Shown: positions 34,140 through 44,168 of the stretch, one piece after another
Layout: each line of letters opens with the position of its first letter
Position numbering within the stretch: position 1 is the stretch's first letter
Source: Hippophae tibetana
Lineage: Eukaryota; Streptophyta; Magnoliopsida; Rosales; Elaeagnaceae
Length of the DNA: 64,000 nucleotides
Reading direction: 5' to 3'
Assembly: GCA_037013495.1 (NCBI GenBank)
Contig: CM072810.1
Location: forward strand, 82,196,449-82,260,448
Made by a program: the position numbers and the translations under genes
Notes under the pieces: model-generated
The model's database searches: none
Told to the model about the DNA's origin: nothing
The model's input: the letters and a program-made list of their open reading frames with translations, nothing else

Positions 34140-34499
34140 GTATCAACATTTAGCTCTTAAAATAAATAGTAGATATCTCTAAGAAATATTTCTCACTTGG
34201 AAAAATGTATAGGCTTAAAGCAAAAAGGTGCAGGGAACCTAAGTTTTTTTATATATTTTTTTTAGAAAAAAAAAATTAAGTAAATTTTTTTTGTTGTTGC
34301 TAAATTTAAATGGACACAATTTTTGAAACAAACGAATTTATTTCATTTGAATTTTATTACACATAAAATAAAACTAAAACAAATGAAAATACAATAATGG
34401 GTGACCTCCCACGTAGGGCTAAAATTTATCGTATTCTAGTAAGACGTTGCTTGGAGATTGCAGAATGACAAACTCAATGTCTCCTCTTCAATGAATTTA
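34140..34499 (-). other. Leader of element A' with conserved block
   Basis: Non-coding and close to 57480-57900 of element C, including the GGGAGGTCACCCATTATTGT block on the minus strand (34388-34410 region) and GTCTTACTAGAATACGAT. Confidence 0.65.
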
Positions 34500-34657
34500 T
34501 TTTACCCCATTTGACCATCAAATTAGTCTTTGCTTTGTTTTTGCAAATGTTCAACTAACTGTTCTACTTGAACTTCCACCTTTTTGATAGAAGCTTCCAC
34601 AGAGTCCAACCGTTGATTGGTTATCTCTACAAACTTGAATAAAAGAATTAAAGTTGT
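34500..34657 (-). pseudogene. Gag C-terminal scrap upstream of the leader (A')
   Basis: The minus strand reads FNSFIQVCRDNQ, then after a small gap DSVEASIKKVEVQVEQLVEH and LQKQSKD followed by a stop. This is a second, diverged copy of the gag C-terminus (compare FNSFIQVSRDNQ and MEASVKRIDSKVGQLAEQM in the main gag). It lies before the leader, not after gag. The right side is fused straight to LTR text at 34658. Confidence 0.65.
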
Positions 34658-36484
34658 CCTGCCAATACTTTGGTTTTATATTTATAAAACTCTCGCAAGT
34701 GCACGAATGATTTTGTAGAAAATGATAAGTATACTCCCAAGGTCGATCTAAGGAAGGAATATATGTGGTTTTTAATTTATTATTCAAACTTTTAAAAACG
34801 AAATTAAATCCTAAACATCCAGTCACGATATTTTGGGTTTTTGTGTTTCTAATCTAATAACATAAAAATAAACATAGATAAAGATTCAATAAACATTTAT
34901 GCAAATTTTATCATTTATAATAGTGGAGTATTTATGGATATAATAACTAAGTTAATTATGCTTACTCATATTATTTAGGTTATTAAAGATATAAATTGAT
35001 ATTTATTGATTCTCTCTTTTTTATATGAATTCCACCTTTGGTGGGATTAGATATTCTTTGTTAACTAAACAAATCAATTAACACCTATGGGTGAAGTTGA
35101 TAACTAATTTGATTAATTCAATTAATTTCTTTTTCTAAGAGATTGAAAATGAAATATTTAAATACCACCTTTGGTGGGGTTAGATAGCTTAAACTTTATT
35201 TAAGGTGTCTAAATTAAACCTAAGAATTTAGTTATCAGAGTACTAACTTTCAAGTTTTAAAACCACTACTGAAAACATGTTGTCAATACATTTTCAAATA
35301 ATAATTCTTATAAAAAGTTTTGATATAGAGCTTCACTCTAACTACCGGGTGATTGTACCAATAAATAAAAGAGCACTACTCTAACTCAGACCGGATAACT
35401 AAACCTTAAAATCTAATTTTCAGATTTAAGTTTGCTATGAAAAATAATATATTTCTCTCTAATATTCTTTATATAAAAATCTTGAATAAAACTAAAATCA
35501 ATTCATTTTAGAGATTTTTACCTATTTAATATTTCGCAAGCATAACAACGTTATTATTATATCATGTTTACAAACAACCAGCAAAGTTAAATTTAATCAC
35601 AGACAAATTAAATATAACATGTAAGAATAAAGCATAAAAAATAACTGTAAAGAAAATAAAATTCTTACATTACTTTGTTGCTATTCTCATTGTTGGAAAA
35701 CCTACAAACAGAATGTGCACTCTCATTTATTGAATCGAAAAGCAAATAAATTACAAAAACATAACTAGTTCTTCTCAAAAAGAGAAGAACTCTAAAACTA
35801 AGAAAAACTAACTAAGAAAAGCTAAAAACTAAGAAAAACTTAAAAACTAAGAAAAACTTAAAAACTAAGAAATGAGAGAAAGAAAGAGAAGAGAAGATGT
35901 GTTTTGAGGTGTGTTTAGTTATGAAGAGAATGAGGGTAGTTATAGGTGAGGATGGGAAGAAAAAGTGGGTGAAAAAATGATTAAAAATGGAGAAAACGTG
36001 GAGTAGGGAATGATGACGTCTGGTGTGGGCGTAGGCGCACGCAGATAGGGCGCAGGTGGGCGCAGACACGCGCAGATGGAGTAAGGATGCGTGCCGAAGG
36101 AAGGGCTAGGGCACGCGTTGCTGGGCATGGCTGGGGCAGATGCTGGCACCGTATGCACATTGCTGGGCGTGGCTGGGTGGCACGATTTCCTCTTTTTTGA
36201 CATTTTTGACCTTTTTGACCCATTTTGTCCAATTTTACCATATTTGTTGACTTTTCCTCATTTATTTTTGAATATATTTGTGATGTATTGCCTCCAGTAT
36301 TCCTCTTTGAATCTTTAAGTTACATTGTTTTAAGCGAAAATACCTGAAAAACAATAAAAATACTCATGATTCCGAAAAGAAAAATATATATAAATATATG
36401 ATAAAATCATATATATATATATATATATAATCAATTAATGTGCATAAAATCATGGTAATTTTAGTGCTTTTTGAGCACTTATCA
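34658..36484 (-). repeat. 5' LTR of element A', inner end deleted
   Basis: Matches 27580-29387 but lacks the first ~30 bases of the family end and the primer site. The outer end CTTATCA abuts the GGGCC duplication. The GC-rich island is at about 36015-36180. The TATA box is changed to TATAACTA (35938-35945). Confidence 0.88.
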
Positions 36485-36489
36485 GGGCC
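36485..36489. repeat. Target-site duplication GGGCC of element A' (right)
   Basis: Copy of 27547-27551. Confidence 0.92.
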
Positions 36490-38237
36490 ACCATGTATGA
36501 TGTGTATTATCCGCACATCCCCTGGTGGAATGTGGTGTGGTCTATTTGGTTCATTCTGGATCTGAGTTCTCTCTAAGTCTCTTCTCGTGGATTTTTGGCT
36601 TTGTCAACTATATCCCCTAAGTACCCTTCTGAAAGTAGGTGTTCAATTTCCCATTTTAAATGGCAGTAGTCCTTAGTCTAGTGCCTTGTGTCTCTATGGA
36701 ACGCGTATTATTTGTTGGGGTTTCTAAGGAGAGCTTTCATAGTTGGTGGCCAATTTACATTATTTAGGTGTTCCATTCGACACACTACTTCCACCAATGT
36801 TACACATAATGAGGGTCCACAAAAGGGAGATAAAGCTCGGCTCTAAGTGTTGGAATTATTCTTTGGTCTAAATGTGGGTTTGAAACGGAAAAAATTAGGA
36901 CATTTATCGCCCATATGCCTTCTGTCTTTTTCACTCTTCATAAGGGGAGGACATCTCTAGTTTTTGTTAGTCAACGATTTGCTTGATTTCATCTCCCTTT
37001 CCACAGTAACATTTTTTTTGGTTTCCTCGTAAACTATACCTAAGGAATGTAGTGTGGATTTTGTCAGTTCTATGAAAAGGCCATTATCATGCTTTATTCC
37101 TTTTTGAAAAGCTTCTATGGCTATAGAATCAGGGCATCGATTAATTTCCATCTTCTCTTTTTTAAATCTTCGCATGTAAGCCTCAATTGATTCATCCTCC
37201 TCTTGGACGATCGAAAATAGGTGATGTGACTCCTTCTTGATAGGTTTGTTACAAGCGTAATTGGTAATGAATATATTGACCAGAGCGTCAAAGCTAGTAA
37301 TACTCTTGGGGGGTAACTCCATAAACCATTGTTGGGTCGAATCTTGGAAAGTAGCTATAAGTAACTTGCAGTACATGGATTCATGTTTATCTTCAGATAG
37401 GCTAACTGCAGGCATAACCATTTTGAATTGAAGAACGTGTTCGACAGAATCTTTGGTTCCCTTATACGCGGGAAATTTAGGGGCATTAAATTTAGGGGGA
37501 GGTACCCTTAACTCAATAAGGTTAGAGAAAATAGATGTAGATAATTGATTACAAACATTTTCAATATCACCCTAAGGCTTCACCTTTTCCTATCTTGCAA
37601 ATCTATCGTTAACCTTTATCCACATATTTTCTTCCATCTCTTTTAATCTTTTATCCAATTCTTCACTCGGATCGTGCAGTTAAATGAGTTGAATTGTCAG
37701 TCCATAAGTTGGAGGATTTGCACAGTAAGTCCCCCCCAACGATAAGAGGATCAGAAATTATGTGCGGGCGTTGCTCCCTTACCGCACATTGACAAGGATC
37801 TGATGTATGAGGGACATGCTCTCTTCTGGAGGGTTGATGTACCATCTGAGGATTACGAGGTGTAAAAAAGGAACTCTCTGTGTCTGAGTATGTGTTTTGT
37901 TCTAATCGAGATCTTAACTCCTTGTTATCCTTTTGACATTCAATGAAGGCTTGTTGCAATTTTGTAATCTTTTTTTGAAGTACTTGTATCATCACATCTC
38001 TTTCATAAAGAGGATTATCCGAACTATAGCATGGGGGAATACATAGGGTCGTATAGCTTGGGTGGATGGACCCACATCACGCAAGGTCGATACCTGCTCC
38101 TCGCTAGCTGAAGTAGTCCTTAAGTCACGATTTGATAGCGACCTGATGGGTGAGGAGTGGAACACCCTATTATTAAGGTAATATTCTTGAGCCATTAGAA
38201 CAAGGTCATCTGGTTGGATAATGGACAGATGATCCAT
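36485..38237 (-). pseudogene. gag: Gag of element B
   Basis: From 38237 down: MDHLSIIQPDDLVLMAQEYY, a basic/serine-rich stretch, then a coiled-coil-like segment MIQVLQKKITKLQQAFIECQ (37995). After a gap comes the retrotransposon gag core from 37421: CKLLIATFQDSTQQWFMELP, SIVQEEDESIEAYMRRFKKE and ALVNIF. The C-terminal end (36850-36490) contains AFHRDTRH and HLKWEIEHLLSEGYL, the Tat-type FHxDxGHxT..C region. Several frameshifts and stops are present. The intact protein packages element RNA. Confidence 0.75.
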
Positions 38238-38316
38238 GGGGAGTTAATGTAAATCAACACCGGTAAATTCTCTAAAAATAAAAGCAGCTCTCAGATGCTG
38301 GATTAAAAGGATTTAA

Positions 38317-38336
38317 GCTTCCCACAGACGATGCCA
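38317..38336 (-). other. Primer-binding site of element B
   Basis: TGGCATCGTCTGTGGGAAGC on the minus strand, two bases inside the LTR end. The tRNA it matches was not assigned by eye. Confidence 0.65.
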
Positions 38337-38338
38337 AT

Positions 38339-38832
38339 TGTTTGGAGAGAATTTCAAGTGTCAAATCTTAGTGATTTTTAGAGAGAAGTAGAAAATATGG
38401 ACAAATGAATAGATCATGTATTCTCCTCATTTAAGGGGTATATATATGTATAACATCTTACGTATGTGGCAAGGTATGTATTAAGCGGCCTGGATACATG
38501 ATTACATACGTAGTAAAATTGTACACTAACTAGTTTAAACAGAAAACAAATCGCTACAAGCATTACACACAAATAAAAAGGAGGTCGCTATATGCAGGTC
38601 GCTCATGGAGAGGAAAGACTATAATTACGTCAGGACATCATAGTTTCACTGGCTCTTGACATGCAAGACCCTACAGTTTGATAACGAGGTGTTTTTATTG
38701 AATGATTTGTACATTCTACTTAGGTCACTGGGTCCAGGTCATTTGTCAGGCCAACCCTATGTTCTTGTTATTTTCTAACGGGATATATGTATTTATTAGA
38801 TCATATGTCTGCTACATAATTAATATCAAATA
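38339..38832 (-). repeat. 5' LTR of element B
   Basis: Starts TGTTTGGAGAG and ends ATATCAAATA (CA changed to TA). Matches 20898-21390 along its length. Confidence 0.88.
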
Positions 38833-38837
38833 TTATT
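38833..38837. repeat. Target-site duplication TTATT of element B (right)
   Basis: Copy of 20893-20897. Confidence 0.75.
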
Positions 38838-39089
38838 CGATGTAAAATTTGATATTAAATTATAACAATTTTATATCAAATTTAATATTTTAATCTAGGG
38901 GTGGAGACGAATCGAGAGTTCTTAAACTCATTAATTATGCTCTCTGTTATGATTTATTTTATGTTCAATCACGTACTTCACATAAAAGATGGAAATGACA
39001 GATTTTCCTACGTGGATCATTTCATTTGTAGAGTAATAGAACATCGCCAGAATCTTCGCATTTTTACATTTTCTCATTCATTACTATAA

Positions 39090-39230
39090 TAGGGGTGAGC
39101 AAAATATCCGATCAATCCGAAAAATCCGATAAAATTAAGTGATTTCTATCTGAAGTCGGATCGGATTCGGATTCGGATTCGGATTAGAAATATTCAAATC
39201 CGTATAATCCAATCTGATCCGATATATTTA
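39090..39230. repeat. Left terminal and subterminal repeats of the hAT element
   Basis: TAGGGGTGAGCA is followed by five GGAT and about six ATCC words, including four TCGGATTCGGAT-like steps near 39163-39186. Such arrays bind transposase in Ac-like elements (established for the group, inferred here). Confidence 0.7.
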
Positions 39231-39424
39231 ATATATTATTTAAATATATATATATATAATTATTTAACCTAATATATTTTTCTGCTGCCTAATATATAAC
39301 CTAATATATAATTATTTAACCTAATATATAAAGAGCTTCCGTATATCTAAAATTCTAAATCTGAAACAAAAACCTAATATATTTTTCTACTGCCTCCATC
39401 TCTCTCCCTGCCTACCTGCCTCCA

Positions 39425-39885
39425 TTGTTAAGTGCTTCTCTGTTTCATAGCTGCTTCTGCTTCTCTATTTTTCTGCTTCGCAGCTGCTTCTGCTTCTCTA
39501 CTTCGCAGTTGCTTCTACTTCTCTACTTCGCAACTGCTTCTGCTTCTCTGCTGATCGTGCTTCTCTGCTTCTCTGTTTTTGCTTCTCTGCTTCGCAGTTG
39601 CTTTTGCTTCTCTGTTTCGTAGCTGCTTCTGCTTCTCTGTTTCGTAGCTGCTTCTGCTTCTCTACTTCGCAGCTGCTTGTGCTTCTCTGCTTCGCTGGTG
39701 CTTGTGCTTCTCTGCTCGCTCGTTGCTACTGCTGCTGCTTGCCACCGCTACTGCTGCTTACCGCTGCTGCTCGTGCTTCTCTACTCGCTCGCTGCTACTG
39801 CTGCTGCTCGCCACTGCTGCTTCTTCTGCTGCCGCTGTTGCTTCTGCTGCTCTCCATTGTTGCTGCTGCTGCTGCTGCTCACTGT
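39425..39885 (+). repeat. CT-rich minisatellite in the hAT 5' region
   Basis: Units of about 25-30 bases such as GCTGCTTCTGCTTCTCTGTT are repeated with changes. The open frames through it are low-complexity Leu/Cys/Ser and are probably not genes. Confidence 0.8.
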
Positions 39886-40074
39886 TCGTTGTTCTTCATC
39901 ATCCTTAACAAGAAGGTTATATATTTTGATGACATTATAAGAAAACTTTGAACGGTCATAACTTTGTGTTGTGAGGTCTGTTTTGGACGAATTTTTTTAT
40001 GATTCCATATAACTTTTCGATATCTAGGCACACCAAACTGTTAAAGGCAGTTTTTCAAGAGTTTTTCCCAAAAT

Positions 40075-40155
40075 GCTGTTTTCCCCCAAAAACGCTGTTT
40101 TCCCCAAAAACGCTGTTTTCCCCAAAAACGCTGTTTTCCCCAAAAACGCTGTTTT
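40075..40155 (+). repeat. 18-bp minisatellite, five copies
   Basis: GCTGTTTTCCCCAAAAAC recurs at 40075, 40094, 40112, 40130 and 40148 (the last partial), nearly identical except for one extra C in the first. Confidence 0.9.
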
Positions 40156-40489
40156 TCATGCTTTAATTGAGCTATAAAATTTTTTTAAACTACTTTTAAA
40201 ATATTGAGATCTATCGTGACTTGGTGGAACAAATTTCAGCATTGTAGTACATCATGGTTATTTACATAATTATAAAAATCAATATCATAAAACATTGTTT
40301 TATAAATGGTGCATGTTAATTGAACATTTCATTCGTATTATTAAAATTTTAGTTATATTATATATAAATGTTCAATACATATTTTAAATCACATGAAATT
40401 AAACATGTCCAACCTCACCCCACGTCTATGTGCACATTTTTACAATTATTTATTGCAAATGTCTAATATTTTTTTCTACAACTATACAG

Positions 40490-42601
40490 ATGGTTTTAGA
40501 TAAAGATAATGATACACTTTATGTGATTGAAGAAGTAAATAAAGATGAAAGTGCAACATAACCAACTCAAGAAGAAGATTCTGTAAGTACTCCAATTCCT
40601 GACCTATGCATTGCTTCTAAAGAAGAATGTAAAAAATTTTCCTCTAGATCTAGTAGTGAAGCATGGGCTCATTTTACTATAGAAGGGGTAGGGCAACATC
40701 GCAAAGCTATATGCAAATATTGTAAGACACAATATAAGTATGTGTCAAGCAAATCTGGCACGTCAAATTTGTTTGCACACATTTCCATTGGATGTGATAA
40801 GTTTCCCGGTAGAGTTCTTAAGAAACAAAAAACGTTAGCTTTCCATAAGGAAGGAAGTCTTGTACCTTATAGTTTTAATGCTGAAAGATGTAGAGAAAAA
40901 TTGGTAAGGATGATAATAAAAGATGAATTGCCATTTATTATCGTAAAAGGTGAAGGATTTAAGGAGTTTATTGAAGAGTTACAACCTTTGTTTAAAATCC
41001 CTTCTTGGTGGACTATTGCAAGAGATTGCTTGAATTTGTACGTTATTGAAAGAGTAAAATTAAAAGAGTTGTTGAATAGAACTAGTAAAAGAATATGTCT
41101 TACCACTGATACATGGACATCTTGTCAGAGTTTATGTTATATGTGTTTAACTGCTCATTTTGTTGATAATGGTTGGAATTTACAAAAGAGAATCTTGAAC
41201 TTTTGTCAAGTTCCAAATCATAAAGGTGATACACTTGGTAGAACGATTGAAGCATGTTTGTTAGATTGGGGCATTGATAGGATATTATGTATTACAGTTG
41301 ATAATGCAAGTTCTAATGATACTACACTTACTTATTTGAAAAAATGCGTTAATGGTTGGGGTAATGCAATTTTAGAATCAAAACATTTGCACATGCGATG
41401 TGGTGCACATATTCTGAATTTAATTGTTGAGCAGGGTTTGAAAGAGTATAACATATCAATAAATATGATTCATGCTGTTGTAAGATACGTGAGAGGATCA
41501 CCAATTAGACTACAAAAATTTAAGAGTGCTGCTGAAATGGAAAAACTCTCTACTCAAAAACTCGTTTGTTTAGATGTTACGACAAGGTGGAATTCAACTT
41601 ATTTGATGTTGGATTCTGCAACTTATTTTCAAAAAGAATTTGAAAGGTTAGAGATCACTGATTTGGGATACTATCAAGAGTTTTGTCGAGGTGAAATTAA
41701 ACAAGCTCCGACTATAATGGATTGGGATAATGCTAGATATTTTGTCCAATTTTTGAAAGTTTTTTATGAAGCTACATTAATGTTTTTTGGATCTTTATAT
41801 GTGACTTCTAATTTCTTCTTGGATCGTATTTGTTTTATTCATGATCAACTTGATATGTGGAGTAAATGCGAGGATTATATTATGATGAAGATGGATAGTG
41901 ATATGAAGGTAAAGTTTGACAAATATTGGGGAGGAATATCTAAAATGAATATGATGTTATTTGTGTCTGTTTTACTTGATCCTAGGCATAAAGAGTGTTC
42001 TTTACATCTAAGTTTGCTAGAATTGTGTAATGGGGATGAGATTGAGGCTTCAATGAGTTCTAAAAGGGTAAAAAAAACTTTGGAAGATATGTACGAGGAG
42101 TATCATAAAGCGTATTTTCCCTCAAACATAGAAGAATCTTCTCAACCTTTAGAAATGGGTACAGAAGGTTTTGGTTTAGAAGCAGATGCATTCCAACTTT
42201 ATGCTTCTCGTAAGAGAAAGCATTTAAAAGAAGTTCATACTATGGAAAACAAATCTAAAGTGGAAAAATACTTACAAGAAGCATTGGTTGATATGGATGA
42301 TGAGAAATTTGATCTTTTAAGTTGGTGGAATGTTCATTCCTCAAGATTTAAGATTTTGTCTTTGATAGCTCGAGATGTATTGGCCATACCGGTATCTACC
42401 GTAGCATCTGAATCTGCATTCTCTACTGGTGGTCGTACAATTAGTCCATACAGGAGTTCCTTATCTTCTAAAACTGTACAATCTTTGATTTGCACTCAAA
42501 ATTGGATTCGTTCATCTCCAATCATTAATATCCAAGAGTCACTTGATGAAATTGAAGCTCTAGAATCAGGTATATTTCATAAAACTTTCAAATATATATA
42601 G
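40490..42601 (+). pseudogene. hAT transposase with BED zinc finger and hATC domain (one early stop)
   Basis: The frame from ATG at 40490 has a single stop (TAA, 40559-40561, codon 24) and is then open to 42601. ATG directly follows a pyrimidine-rich ..TATACAG, a likely splice acceptor, so a 5' intron is probable. Domains: a BED zinc finger at residues 59-102 (W59, C75, C78, H97, C102); an RNase H-like core with LTTDTWTSCQ and ITVDNASSND supplying two acidic residues; and an hATC dimerisation domain at about 605-675 with SWWNVHSSRF and IPVSTVASESAFSTGGR, which holds the third acidic residue (E). It would bind and cut the element ends in the nucleus. Length (about 700 residues) is normal. No ATG lies between the stop and the BED domain, so translation from 40490 would fail unless the start or splicing differs. 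Confidence 0.85.
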
Positions 42602-42969
42602 ATTTATTTGTTATCAAATATATATTATTATGTTTATTAGCTCATTATTTATGTATATTTTTAACTTATTAATTTTTCATTGTGCATGTATTCTTAATGG
42701 TATTGGTGACTTAAACCTTGAATGATTATCAAAAAGAGTTGTTGTTATTAATGTTCGTAGAGTGAAGTTAATTTATGTAATTGCTATTTAACTTTTTGGA
42801 GTTAAATTATTACTATGTATATTTGGAGTTAAATTATGTAATTAATGTTTATTTTTTTCTTTTTGATTATTTTTGTTGAATTATTTTTAATCATGTTGTC
42901 ACTTACTTTTTTAATTTGTATGAAAAATATTTTTATTTTAGATTTTTTTTATTATATGTAATTTTTCAT

Positions 42970-43388
42970 TTTATATATTGAAATTAAATCAGATTTGGAT
43001 TCGTTCGGATTGACATTTATAGCGGTTCCAATCAGATTGATATTTCATAATTTTTTTATTTATGTAATTTTTTTAATAGATTTAAATTAAAATTTTGGAT
43101 TTAATAATTTTCGAATTGGATCGGATTCGGATTGACTTAAAATTAGCAAATTCAGATTTGTTCGGATTGACATATACAACGGATTGGTTTCGGATTGAAT
43201 AATTTTTGGTTTAAATAATTTTCGGATCGGATCGGATTCGAATTGACTTAAAATTGGCGGTTTCAGATTTGTTCGGATTGGTATGTACAACGGATCGGAT
43301 TCGGATTGAATAATTCATAATTTGCTTCGGATCGGATCGGATTCAGATTAACCTAAAATTTGCGGTTTCGAACCGATGCTCACCCCTA
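42970..43388. repeat. Right subterminal and terminal repeats of the hAT element
   Basis: Nineteen GGAT words in about 390 bases, many in CGGATCGGATTCGGATTG blocks, with a repeated TTCAGATTTGTTCGGATTG phrase. Ends TGCTCACCCCTA. Confidence 0.8.
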
Positions 43389-43395
43389 ACTATAA

Positions 43396-44163
43396 CACCG
43401 TTGATTCCCTTGATTCCCTTCATTTTTATGGTTATATTATTAAGAAAAATGACTTTAGTAGTGACTTAAGATTAGGCCATTATTGATAATAACCTTTGAT
43501 TCTTACATTAAAGATGATAGTAATTTGGTTTAAAAAGAAATCAATCAAGTAAAAGTTATATTTTTTTTATTTTTTATTTCAAGCGATTAAAATATAAACT
43601 TTTAACAATAATAAAATACCAATTAACATAATATTTTTTTCCAATTTATTGATTTTTAAATTAAAATAGATGTTCAAATAATTATATATTAAAATATTAT
43701 GATTATTGATTTTTTTCTTTAAACTATTACAATATTTAACTTCAAAAGTTTATCTTTTAATCGTAAGATAAAAGTAATATTTAAAATAAAATAATTATTA
43801 AAATAATATAATTTGTTAACAATTAACTCATTTTTTAAAACAATCAAATTAAATTATACTACTTTTACTTTAAGTAATTAAACGATACCATTAACATTAT
43901 AACTTCTATGGTGCACTCAATGTATTATTAGATGCAAAAATTATTTTTTTCTTGATTCTTGTTATATGCATTGTTAATCATCATTAGTGGTATATTAGTT
44001 GTATGCAACTAATATACTTTATCATCTGTATATTAGTTGTATGCAATTAATATATCTTTCTGAAAAACACTTTTATAAAAAGCATATTCTCATTTCTTGT
44101 ATTTATACTTTTATTATCACTCATTGAATTGTATTGTAAATATATTTCAGTATATTTAATTTG
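43396..44163. other. Gene-free AT-rich stretch
   Basis: No supported gene. Near 43998-44052 the phrase GTATATTAGTTGTATGCAA.TAATATA occurs twice in tandem. Confidence 0.5.
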
Positions 44164-44168
44164 CATAT
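44164..44168. repeat. Target-site duplication CATAT (left)
   Basis: The same five bases are at 46017-46021, flanking a single LTR. Confidence 0.85.

Larger units (their letters stand above)
27552..36484 (-). mobile_element. Athila-lineage retrotransposon A', nested in element B
   Basis: A perfect GGGCC duplication flanks the unit. On the minus strand: a damaged 5' LTR (right), a gag-derived scrap, leader, gag, protease, reverse transcriptase, RNase H, then directly the 3' untranslated region and 3' LTR. Integrase is absent: RNase H text stops near 30445 and untranslated-region text begins at once. The inner end of the 5' LTR (about 30 bases) and the primer site are gone, so that deletion came after insertion. 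Gag and RT features are of the Athila clade. Confidence 0.92.
20898..38832 (-). mobile_element. Tat-lineage Ty3/gypsy retrotransposon B, split by a nested Athila element
   Basis: Short LTRs (about 494 bp) flank a unit that would be about 9 kb without its nested insertion. On the minus strand it has gag, protease, reverse transcriptase, RNase H, a second RNase H-like domain and integrase, then a long 3' region holding an antisense ORF and tandem repeats. The second RNase H after the first is a known mark of the Tat branch. The target duplication is TTATT. Coding parts carry several frameshifts. The gag-protease junction is interrupted at 27552-36484. Confidence 0.88.
39090..43388 (+). mobile_element. 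hAT (Ac-type) DNA transposon
   Basis: Terminal inverted repeats TAGGGGTGAGCA at the left and TGCTCACCCCTA at the right bound 4.3 kb holding a BED-hATC transposase. The flanks share ACTATAA (39083-39089 and 43389-43395), fitting an 8-bp hAT target duplication with one change or a one-base uncertainty in the ends. Dense GGAT/ATCC motifs lie inside both ends. A CT-rich minisatellite and an 18-bp minisatellite lie before the transposase. Confidence 0.9.

Noticed and set aside
39425-39951. Leu/Cys/Ser-rich open frames upstream of the hAT transposase
   Set aside because: They are produced by the CT-rich minisatellite; three frames are open together and no domain is present.
43087-43290. Minus-strand repetitive protein frame (IRTNL..SESDPIRKL)
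   Set aside because: It is the translation of the hAT subterminal GGAT repeats.
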